NCBI RefSeq assembly: GCF_024054195.1
Contig: NZ_JAMXLB010000001.1
Location: 1-64,000, forward strand
Length of the DNA: 64,000 bases
Reading direction: 5' to 3'
Source: Flavobacterium sp. NRK F7
GTDB taxonomy: Bacteria; Bacteroidota; Bacteroidia; Flavobacteriales; Flavobacteriaceae
Shown: in pieces, positions 29,897 through 37,934 of the stretch
Layout of the letters: every line of letters starts with the position of its first letter
How positions within the stretch are numbered: position 1 is the stretch's first letter
Position numbers and translations under genes: made by a program
Notes under the pieces: model-generated
Database searches by the model: none
The model's input: only the letters and a program-made list of their open reading frames with translations
Told to the model about the DNA's origin: nothing

Positions 29897-31540
29897 TTAC
29901 CAGGTAAAATTCACTTGTTTTGTATATAATCTTTGTACACCTCCAGGTTGATTTCTACCTGTAATGGCTCTACAGAGAATTCTAGCGCTGCTTATATTTT
30001 CTCTTCTTAATAAATCTCTTGTACGATGTCTTATGAATGCCGATGGATGATTCCCGAAATGCTTCACATCTCCAGAATCTCCCCACATGAGATATCTTCT
30101 GTCTGAATCATCGGCAATAATCCATCGAAATTGTAAATCATTTGAAATAGTTAATGGTGCAATTTCAAATCTTGGAGCATCACTATCGTCTGTAGAGGTA
30201 CTACTTATATCAATTGTTTCACCCTCTAATGAGTTAATTTCCAAGCCACCCTCCATAATTAAATGAATTCCACCGAGAGAGTACCTACCTGAATCCGTTG
30301 TAGTTTCAAAAGTTGCATCAGGAACACTCATCATACTTCCATCTAATGGTGCTGGAATTATTGTGTTAAATGGCCATGAACCTCCAGATGGAAGATGAGG
30401 AGGTTGAAAACTTCCCCATCTGGTAAAATGATACGTTTCAAAATGAGTAACTGATCGTTCTTCATTCCAGATATCACACATACTTCTAATTTGAGAGCGA
30501 TTTAAACTTTGTGCTGCTTGATAAAAAGCTATTATATTCGACGTAAGGTCCTCTTCAGAGAAAGAAGAAGCTCCTATACTTTCTGTCCAATTTTGGAGTG
30601 CTTCAAAACCTAAAGATTGCATTTGCCATAATCGTAAGGCCACTTGTAAAACCTCAGACGAACTTAATGCTCGAGTAATAGTAAAATGTGGTGTTACTCC
30701 ACTTAAAAGAGTTCCAATATATGGCGCATTTGACTCCATAGCTGGTGCAAAAACAGGTTGGGGTGTTGTTCCACCTGCAGCAATTCGATCTGAAGCATTT
30801 TGGATCTCTTGAATGAGTCGCTGTGGGACTGTCGGGCTGGCATGACTCCAATCAATCCAACCGCAATGAGTAGAAAAATTGTATCTCCCTTCTTCGATTC
30901 CACTTTGAGTTGGAATTCTTTGCACTTTCTTTTCAATACCACTGCTTTGCTGAATAGTATGTGTCAATTCATGTGCTAATAAATGTTTACCACTATCTGA
31001 ATTTGGATTGTATTTTCCTTCATTAAAATAGATATCATTTCCTACTGTAAAAGCATGAGCATTTAATTCTTTACTCATTTCCACCGCTTGACTACCTGTA
31101 TGAATTTTAACCTTAGAAAAGTCAGTTCCAAATCGAGTTTCCATAAAAGTTTTGGTTTCCCCATCCATTGTAGCACCACTTCCTTTAGAACTGTTGATTT
31201 GATTCTCTACATGAGTAGATGCCTCACCTCCTTTTTCAGTAGAGGAACGTTGAATTAATGGAGTAATAGATTCTGCTAATGATTTTTTTTGAATTTTTTC
31301 TTCTTGTTCGCAAGCTTCACATTTTCTTTGTACCAATGAACCTGTTGGATTGATATTTGTCTTTGAAGGTGCTTTCATGTACATCACACGATTGGCCATA
31401 TTATCTGCTTCAACTTCGTAAGAATCATTGGCTGAACCAATCTGAAGTTTTTTCATAATAACTGGACTAAAAAAAGATTTTTTTGGTTTTGTTATACCTT
31501 TTTTTAAGCTGGCTTCTGTCTTTTTTTGTGTTATATCCAT
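29897..31540 (-). CDS. DUF4157 eCIS cargo protein with unrecognised C-terminus
   Basis: The 547-residue protein shares its first 205 or so residues with the gene at 32026-33186: LQIGSANDSYEVEADNMANR, a CEACEQEE cysteine pair, then DUF4157 with HELTH at 190-194. The remaining 340 residues differ completely. They begin FSTHCGWIDWSHASP, a motif rich in possible metal-binding or catalytic His, Cys and Asp, and continue through a helical part and a beta-rich end (RFEIAPLTISNDLQFRWIIADDS). I cannot name the fold; it is a plausible toxin or host-interaction domain. The start is 19 bases after the stop of the 152-residue gene and the stop is 5 bases before the 1379-residue gene, so it lies in the cargo operon. 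Confidence 0.8.
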   Translation of the reverse strand: MDITQKKTEASLKKGITKPKKSFFSPVIMKKLQIGSANDSYEVEADNMANRVMYMKAPSKTNINPTGSLVQRKCEACEQEEKIQKKSLAESITPLIQRSSTEKGGEASTHVENQINSSKGSGATMDGETKTFMETRFGTDFSKVKIHTGSQAVEMSKELNAHAFTVGNDIYFNEGKYNPNSDSGKHLLAHELTHTIQQSSGIEKKVQRIPTQSGIEEGRYNFSTHCGWIDWSHASPTVPQRLIQEIQNASDRIAAGGTTPQPVFAPAMESNAPYIGTLLSGVTPHFTITRALSSSEVLQVALRLWQMQSLGFEALQNWTESIGASSFSEEDLTSNIIAFYQAAQSLNRSQIRSMCDIWNEERSVTHFETYHFTRWGSFQPPHLPSGGSWPFNTIIPAPLDGSMMSVPDATFETTTDSGRYSLGGIHLIMEGGLEINSLEGETIDISSTSTDDSDAPRFEIAPLTISNDLQFRWIIADDSDRRYLMWGDSGDVKHFGNHPSAFIRHRTRDLLRRENISSARILCRAITGRNQPGGVQRLYTKQVNFTW

Positions 31541-31559
31541 CTACAGTTAACAATAAATT

Positions 31560-32018
31560 TCATTCAATCTTTCTAAAAGGGTATTTCCCTAAAAAATAAT
31601 TATACTCGTCTAAAGCTTGATAAGGCAATCCCATTGATCCTTCATAATTAGCAATAAGTTGTGGTTTATTGTCTTTCCATCTTAAGGGCCAAGAAAGGTT
31701 AACCTTGTTTTCATTAGTATAGTCTGGCCAATTAACCCAACCTTTAAAAGGTCTAAAATCCTTTACATCATCTAATTCAGGTAAATCAAAAATTATTCGT
31801 AATAAGAGAAATAATTTTGATTCTTCTTCTGAAGAAAAAGGAAGGAGAAGTGTTTCATTCATAAATTGTTCAAAGACTTGCACTATACATGACTTATTTT
31901 TTTGCATAATTTTTGCCGTTTTTTTATAATTTTCCCAATCTTCTTCATCAAATTCATATTGACTCCCCCAAGCTTTTAAATTATGCAAAGCATTTACTAA
32001 TTCTTGTTCCTTTTTCAT
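31560..32018 (-). CDS. Small acidic protein between two cargo genes
   Basis: The 152-residue protein has no signal peptide or membrane segment. It is rich in Glu, Asp, Trp and aromatic residues, with a helical N-terminal half and a C-terminal PLRWKDNKPQLIANYEGS followed by YQALDEYNYFLGKYPFRK. I do not recognise it. It lies 7 bases after the DUF4157 gene at 32026-33186 and 19 bases before the next one, a position typical of a dedicated chaperone or immunity protein for the preceding effector. That role is inferred from context only. Confidence 0.6.
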   Translation of the reverse strand: MKKEQELVNALHNLKAWGSQYEFDEEDWENYKKTAKIMQKNKSCIVQVFEQFMNETLLLPFSSEEESKLFLLLRIIFDLPELDDVKDFRPFKGWVNWPDYTNENKVNLSWPLRWKDNKPQLIANYEGSMGLPYQALDEYNYFLGKYPFRKIE

Positions 32019-32025
32019 TTTTTAA

Positions 32026-33186
32026 TTATGGATTTGAAGTAATATTACTAACATTTGGTGTTGAGCAACAATCCCATTCTGAACTTGCCATTCTATTTTC
32101 GGGTCCCTCAGTTGGACTTCCAGACCACCAACTTGGTTCTGATGCTGTTGAGGGGACTATTCCACTTCGAGGCACTCTTCCAGGCCCCCAAGCTCCTGGT
32201 GTAGCAGGAGCAGTACTAAATCCTCCTAAATCTCCTGTTACACTTTTTAGAAAAAATTTAACTTCTCCATAAGAAGCTGAGGTTCCATTTGTCCCTGGAT
32301 TAGAGGCATATCCACTTTCATCACTATATCCAATTGTAGGCTGCAAACCATGAGTTTTTGCTCCTGAAGCCACAGGGAAAGCTTCCCAAAAAGTTAAAAT
32401 AGGTGCTGGTGGACCAGAAATACTAGGACAACCTGAAGATTTTATTTCGTGGACATCTACTTTTTGAACTAAATATCCATCACTAGATGCTGCACTTCCT
32501 AATGTAAAATCCCATTTAACACTCCTACGTCCACATGTTCCAGATGTTCTCGAAACCCTAGAAATAGAAAGTTTCTGGATTTTTCTCTCAATTCCACCAC
32601 TTTGTTGGACTGTGTGCGTTAATTCATGCGCTAACAAATGTTTACCACTATCCGAATTTGGATTGTATTTTCCTTCATTAAAATAGATATCATTTCCTAC
32701 AGTGAAAGCATGAGCATTTAACTCCCTGCTCATTTGTACTGCTTGACTCCCTGTATGAATTTTTACGTCAGAAAAGTCAGTTCCAAATCGAGTTTCCATA
32801 AAATTTTTGGTTTCACCATCCATAGTAGCACCATTCCCTTTGGAACTGTTGATTTGATTTTCAACTTGAGTAGATGCTTCACCTCCTTTTTCTGAAGAGG
32901 AACGTTGAATTAATGGCGTTATACTTTCTGCTAATGGTTTTTTTTGAATTTTTTCTTCTTGTTCGCAAGCAGCACATTTTCTTTGGACCAATGAGCCAGT
33001 TTGATTCACATTAGTTTTTGAAGAAGTTTTCATGCTCATCACCCGATTAGCCATTATATCAGCCTCTACTTCATAAGAATCTGTTGCACTACCTACACTT
33101 AATTTTTTTTGAATAGTAGGTTTAAAAAAAGTACTCCCTTTTGACGCTGTTGAAGTGGTCTCTCTTTGTAAAAATACGCTTTCCAT
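32026..33186 (-). CDS. DUF4157 eCIS cargo protein, short form
   Basis: The start is the ATG at 33186 (MESVFLQRETTST), giving 386 residues; the in-frame ATG at 33264 would overlap the tape measure gene by 64 bases. The N-terminal 200 residues closely match the 547-residue cargo protein (CAACEQEE, DUF4157, HELTH at 187-191). The C-terminal 185 residues are rich in Gly, Ser and Pro, with GTCGRRSVKWDFTLGSAAS, KFFLKSVTGDLGGFS and PSWWSGSPTEGPENR, ending in a Cys pair (WDCCS). This tail resembles sequences I associate with other DUF4157 proteins but its activity is unknown. It is the first cargo gene after the structural genes. Confidence 0.8.
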   Translation of the reverse strand: MESVFLQRETTSTASKGSTFFKPTIQKKLSVGSATDSYEVEADIMANRVMSMKTSSKTNVNQTGSLVQRKCAACEQEEKIQKKPLAESITPLIQRSSSEKGGEASTQVENQINSSKGNGATMDGETKNFMETRFGTDFSDVKIHTGSQAVQMSRELNAHAFTVGNDIYFNEGKYNPNSDSGKHLLAHELTHTVQQSGGIERKIQKLSISRVSRTSGTCGRRSVKWDFTLGSAASSDGYLVQKVDVHEIKSSGCPSISGPPAPILTFWEAFPVASGAKTHGLQPTIGYSDESGYASNPGTNGTSASYGEVKFFLKSVTGDLGGFSTAPATPGAWGPGRVPRSGIVPSTASEPSWWSGSPTEGPENRMASSEWDCCSTPNVSNITSNP

Positions 33187-33200
33187 ATGCTTTCTTTTTT

Positions 33201-34691
33201 TTAATTCCAATGACAAATTAAATAATTCTCCATCCATGGGGTTTGAATCATACCCAGTCCCCAAGGTAATTGATCAAGTAAAATATCAACTCCTTTTTCT
33301 TCCATCCAAAGTTCATATTCATGGTTTGGTAAAAACCCTAACTTAGCCTCTCTTTGCAAAAAAGTTTGTTGTAACGCTTCTATTGATGAGGTGCTCATTA
33401 CTTTCCAATGCGATTTTACTGCTTCTAATAATCGAATTCCTTTTTGTTTTTCTTTTTTTGTTAATTTTATTTTTACATTGACAATTTCTTGAACTGCAAA
33501 ACCACATAAAATCTTATTCAAAATCAAATCAGATTCTCTAAACCGGTCAGAACCATCTATTAAAAATTGCGTTAACAAAATGGCTTTATGTTGTTGTAGC
33601 TTATCTTTCCAAAAACCCTCAGAAGAACAAAAGTGTAATTGTTCAAAAAGCGTTTTCAAAAAAGGGTGTAAAAGCACTAAACCTCCATTGCTTACATATA
33701 TTATTTCTTGATCTTTTATATTTTCAAATGCTACATTTGAAGGATTGTTTTTTATATTTTGTTTTACTTCATTAGCAATTGTTAACACATTCTGATTATT
33801 ATTGGCCTCCTTGGACAAACAATTCTGAAAAAAAGCAGTTATTTCATTTTTTGCAATACTATTGTGAGACTCCATTTTTTCTAAAAGAAAGCTACTAATT
33901 GCTGCAACTTCGCTTGTATCTAAATCCCAAAAGGCTTTTGCAAGTCTAAAAAAAGCACTCTTTAATTGAGGCTGAGAAATTGTATTCCTGCCTAAATAAA
34001 TAAACCACTGCACAAATTCAAACCATTGCTTCTCTATCACTTTATTTTGAGTAATTTTACTAAAGCTCTTTTTAAGTATACGCTGGTTATTACTTACTTC
34101 TTGCTCAAAAATTGCAATTAAGACAAAAATGATTTCATTCGAATAGTCTTTTATTTTTTTGACTACTATTCTTTTAAAAGAAGCTGGAATTGAAAAAATC
34201 CACCGCATTAAACTATCTAAGTTTTCTCTATAAAGGGAAAGTAACTCTTCAATAAAGAATTGATCCACTGTTATTTCTAATACAACAGAAGCAATATTTT
34301 TTGAAATACTATTTTCTTTAACCAACCCTGTTTTCAAATATTCAAAAAATAAGGCTTTAGCCAAATCATTTTTAGTGATTAAATGCTTCCATGGATGAGC
34401 ACTAGAATCATAATCTTTGGCATCACGGTTCATTTTTAAATAGTCTTCAATTTGAAGTAAGCTTTTTTCAATAAATTCTTCCTTCCAGTATTTTTTAGAA
34501 AGAATAGGTAATTCCAAAGACAAACAATCGATATTCCAAATGTGATTTTTTACATCATATTTTTGAAGCAATAGTTCTAGTTTTGGATAAAATTCCTTTT
34601 CTAACAGCAAGCTCAATTGATTTTGTAGCTCTTTCCCAAAGTTTTGGGAAGCGCATTCAATTTCGATCATATGTTGCTGAATAAGATGCAT
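33201..34691 (-). CDS. Contractile injection system tape measure protein
   Basis: The 496-residue helical protein has the two ends that define the CIS tape-measure family: an N-terminal segment HMIEIECASQNFGKELQNQL followed by FYPKLELLLQKYD, and a C-terminal IYVSNGGLVLLHPFLKTLFE with LNKILCGF. In these particles this protein occupies the tube during assembly and sets its length (Afp14 position). It follows the unrecognised 229-residue gene by 6 bases and precedes the cargo block. Its modest length suggests a short particle compared with systems whose tape measures exceed 600 residues, which is inference. Confidence 0.85.
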   Translation of the reverse strand: MHLIQQHMIEIECASQNFGKELQNQLSLLLEKEFYPKLELLLQKYDVKNHIWNIDCLSLELPILSKKYWKEEFIEKSLLQIEDYLKMNRDAKDYDSSAHPWKHLITKNDLAKALFFEYLKTGLVKENSISKNIASVVLEITVDQFFIEELLSLYRENLDSLMRWIFSIPASFKRIVVKKIKDYSNEIIFVLIAIFEQEVSNNQRILKKSFSKITQNKVIEKQWFEFVQWFIYLGRNTISQPQLKSAFFRLAKAFWDLDTSEVAAISSFLLEKMESHNSIAKNEITAFFQNCLSKEANNNQNVLTIANEVKQNIKNNPSNVAFENIKDQEIIYVSNGGLVLLHPFLKTLFEQLHFCSSEGFWKDKLQQHKAILLTQFLIDGSDRFRESDLILNKILCGFAVQEIVNVKIKLTKKEKQKGIRLLEAVKSHWKVMSTSSIEALQQTFLQREAKLGFLPNHEYELWMEEKGVDILLDQLPWGLGMIQTPWMENYLICHWN

Positions 34692-34697
34692 TGCTTT

Positions 34698-35387
34698 TTA
34701 CTTTTTACTAAATAATCGATTAAAAAAAGCGACAATATCTTTCTCTGTTGGTGCTGTAGCTCTCGCTCTTGGACCTGCTGCAACGTTAATGTTTCCATTA
34801 GTTACATTATCAATTAACGATTCTTCAAATTTTTGAACATGCATCGATATAGAAGTTGAAATTACACCTGTTGAGAAATTGGAAATAGACAATAATAGCA
34901 TATTTTGGAAATCATTAAAGTTTCTTGCTAAAGCTATTACAAGATTGCCTTGTCCTGTTTCATTTCCGTTAATAGGAATGGTATACATTAAAAAATTTCG
35001 GTTATCAATTAATGGAAGAATTCCCTCCGTATCATTTCCTGCTAATAAATTGAAGTTTTCAACTGTTAAACTTCCACTAGTTTGATTAAAAGGAACCATA
35101 AAAAGTACTTGATTCGTATCTGTAGGAGTTGCATTTGGAATGGGCTTCACCACCAAAGTCATGTTAGCCGTTTCTCCTTTAATTCCTTTAATAGAAAAAA
35201 ATAATTTTTTATCGTTTGTAGTACTTGCAATAGGACTTGCAGATACAACTTGAAACGTTTCTAAACTAGCTTGATTTTCAGTATAATTTAATAATTCAGT
35301 TAGTACATCTCTAACTTCAGCAGCGGTATTGTTTCCTCTATCATTAATTGCTGCTATTTTAGTTTCTACGGAGTTTCTAGTTGCCAT
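34698..35387 (-). CDS. eCIS-locus protein of unknown function (229 residues)
   Basis: The N-terminus (RNSVETKIAAINDRGNNTAAEVRDVLTELL) is a short helical segment of a kind seen at the start of flavobacterial tail-associated proteins. The rest is beta-rich, with regular hydrophobic strands (NFLMYTIPINGNET, NMLLLSISNFS) and a C-terminal helix (DIVAFFNRLFSKK). It lies between the 837-residue protein and the tape measure gene, which corresponds to the Afp13 (fibre) position. A short fibre or baseplate-attachment role is possible, but no receptor-binding domain or long fibre repeats can be seen. Confidence 0.6.
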   Translation of the reverse strand: MATRNSVETKIAAINDRGNNTAAEVRDVLTELLNYTENQASLETFQVVSASPIASTTNDKKLFFSIKGIKGETANMTLVVKPIPNATPTDTNQVLFMVPFNQTSGSLTVENFNLLAGNDTEGILPLIDNRNFLMYTIPINGNETGQGNLVIALARNFNDFQNMLLLSISNFSTGVISTSISMHVQKFEESLIDNVTNGNINVAAGPRARATAPTEKDIVAFFNRLFSKK

Positions 35388-35410
35388 AATATTGTTTTTT
35401 TAATGTTATT

Positions 35411-37924
35411 TTAGTTGGTTTGAAAATCTTCAGTATTAAAATCTGTTGGATCAAAATCACCTATAGTGGGCTCTTGATTTCCCAATACGATATTGATATT
35501 GTTTCCTTGCGAACAGCACAGATAAGGAATGTAGAAATCAGCGAGAATCACTTTTTCCTGTATGTTGTTTTGATTAACTGATTCGCTGGGTTCAAATTGC
35601 AATAAGGAGCCTAAATTACCCACAAAGAAATCTTGCATGTATTTCGGATAATTGGTAGACAGATTATAATTTGCCAATTTGATTAAATTCTGTTTGATGA
35701 CTTCCGTTTGCTCTTTACAATCTTTTAAAGCATCTGGATTATATGGTAATTCTTCTTTAAAATTGGTCTTGGTTAAAACCACACTATCTTTAATTTCATC
35801 TTTAATACTATCTGAATTTTCCCCTAAATTGATTGCTGCATTATAATTGGTAATCGTATTGAGTAAAGTGAGTTGATTTACAGGAATAATTCGCTTTTTG
35901 AAAATACTACTATCAGAATAAACCATAATAAAAGTTCCTCCTTTTGTTACTCCTGCTTTGTGTTCCATTCCTTTGTGTTTTTCTAGGAAAGTACTTAAAA
36001 ATAATTCTTTATAAATTTGCGACCATCTTTTAAGTGCCTCATTATAAATTACAGTAAAAGGATCTTCTAAAAACAACTCATTAATTTCATCCAAATGATC
36101 GATTAAATCTTCTGCAATAACAGAGAGACTGGTGCGGTTTAAGGTTAAACAAAAACGGTGAAATAAGAAAAGTATGTTTAAGTTTTTAAAGATTTCATAA
36201 AATCCTTTGTAATTAGAAAGAAATTCGGTCAAATCTTCTGTAAGTAATGTTTTTACTTCTGTAAGAATATTTTTAAGTGACGCAATGGTATTCTCAGTCA
36301 TTAAAGATTCTGAGATAATTTTTTGTTTATTTAGTGTTATCCAATTAACAACCGCTTGAGTAATATTAAAGACTTTGGTTCTTGACATATCATAATCCAA
36401 TTCCAAATCGCCCCAATCTCCTTGATGATTTTTTATATCTACTTCTTTATTTAAAAATGATTGTGCATTTAATGCAATAATCTTAAATGGCAAATTGAAA
36501 TTGTCTTTTAGACTTGTTAATTGTACTAATGCCTCTTCATAGTTTTTACCAATGTGACCTTCAATTCTAAAAAAATTATAGGGTTCCAAATCATATAACA
36601 AAGGCTGCTTTACCCAATCCTTATCAGTATAGTTAGATGCATCGGCATGATAAGATAAAATGGTGTCGTTTTTATTTTCTGCTGTTAATTTAGGATTCCA
36701 TTTTTTATTTAATTCTTCAATTGAATTGTAATAAAAAGGGATTGCTTTTTCACTTAAAGTAGCTTTTCCAATGGTAGAAGGAGTCACTTTAATAGTGGTC
36801 TGCTTTGGAATTTCAAAACTGTTAATGAGAAGTGCTAATTTCTGAAATAAAAAGGTGATTTCTTTTCGTTTTGCCTTGGTTTCATAACTCGAATTTAATG
36901 TAGGGATAAAAGGAGTTCTATAAGCTTCTTCCACCGAAGAAATTCCTCCTAAAACGACATGAAAAGGAAATAGTTGCTCGTCTACACAACATAAAGAAGG
37001 GTTCAATTTACTAAAAGCAACAATTTCATTATACGCTTCCGTAATATCAAAAACCCAATCCCATAAATATTGTACTGAAAGTCCTTCTTTATAGATATCA
37101 ACCGTTTGGTTTAAAACGGGTAAAGCTTGTTCCAATGCAGATAATCCATCTGTACTAGTGACAATATTTTGAAAATCAGTATATATATTTTGAATGGAAT
37201 CTGATATATTTTTTAAATAGTTGTTTTTGATTACTTTTTTAAACTCTTCTAAAACCTCATTAGCCGTGGTTATTTTTTTAAATTGGTTAGAAACATTATA
37301 TCTAGGAAATGCTAAGGCATCATAGGTTTTGGTGGAAGCATACTTGGTAAGCCATTCTTTTGTAATCTCATTGAAAGGAATAACTAATGGTCTTACATTG
37401 AATTCCATTCTTTTACCTTTATCATCACAATTGGTAGTCACACAATTCTTTTGATCAATAAGCGTTACTTCTAAAAAAAGCAAAATAATTTTATCTTCAA
37501 AAAAAGCATCTGGCAATACTTGAACATCTGGCCCCGTAGTAGTATTAGGAAGTAATTCAACACAATTTTTTATTACTTCATAAGAAGCACTGTACTCAAA
37601 AATAGACTGTAAATAAGGTTCCCTTGTATAATCTGGTTGTAAAAAGGTATCCGGAATTTCATAGTCTCTGAATTGGGTAAAAGTAGCTCCTTTCCAAGCC
37701 ATTTGAAAACCTAAAGAAGTAACGGCTGTTCCACAAGCAATAGTTACAGATTTCGTATTCGGAAAAGTGATATCTAATCCACAAACGATTCCTATACCTA
37801 TGAGATTTTTTCTAGTCAGACGATCTTGTTCTTCTAAATGACTTACTAAAGCATTAAGTTCTTTTTGACTCAACACTTGATCGGCCTCAAAAACAGGATA
37901 AATTGAGTTGTTATATGCTTCCAT
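35411..37924 (-). CDS. Large eCIS-locus protein, conserved but unassigned (837 residues)
   Basis: The protein opens with IYPVFEADQVLSQKELNALV and LEEQDRLTRKNLIGIGIVCGL, which I recognise as an opening common to proteins of Bacteroidetes injection-system loci, followed by long alternating helical and beta stretches without catalytic motifs. It lacks a signal peptide. It is placed 10 bases after the second large baseplate protein and before the 229-residue protein, so a baseplate-periphery or fibre-anchoring role is likely. It has no counterpart that I can identify in the classical Afp or PVC gene set. Confidence 0.65.
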   Translation of the reverse strand: MEAYNNSIYPVFEADQVLSQKELNALVSHLEEQDRLTRKNLIGIGIVCGLDITFPNTKSVTIACGTAVTSLGFQMAWKGATFTQFRDYEIPDTFLQPDYTREPYLQSIFEYSASYEVIKNCVELLPNTTTGPDVQVLPDAFFEDKIILLFLEVTLIDQKNCVTTNCDDKGKRMEFNVRPLVIPFNEITKEWLTKYASTKTYDALAFPRYNVSNQFKKITTANEVLEEFKKVIKNNYLKNISDSIQNIYTDFQNIVTSTDGLSALEQALPVLNQTVDIYKEGLSVQYLWDWVFDITEAYNEIVAFSKLNPSLCCVDEQLFPFHVVLGGISSVEEAYRTPFIPTLNSSYETKAKRKEITFLFQKLALLINSFEIPKQTTIKVTPSTIGKATLSEKAIPFYYNSIEELNKKWNPKLTAENKNDTILSYHADASNYTDKDWVKQPLLYDLEPYNFFRIEGHIGKNYEEALVQLTSLKDNFNLPFKIIALNAQSFLNKEVDIKNHQGDWGDLELDYDMSRTKVFNITQAVVNWITLNKQKIISESLMTENTIASLKNILTEVKTLLTEDLTEFLSNYKGFYEIFKNLNILFLFHRFCLTLNRTSLSVIAEDLIDHLDEINELFLEDPFTVIYNEALKRWSQIYKELFLSTFLEKHKGMEHKAGVTKGGTFIMVYSDSSIFKKRIIPVNQLTLLNTITNYNAAINLGENSDSIKDEIKDSVVLTKTNFKEELPYNPDALKDCKEQTEVIKQNLIKLANYNLSTNYPKYMQDFFVGNLGSLLQFEPSESVNQNNIQEKVILADFYIPYLCCSQGNNINIVLGNQEPTIGDFDPTDFNTEDFQTN

Positions 37925-37934
37925 GTTAATTTTT

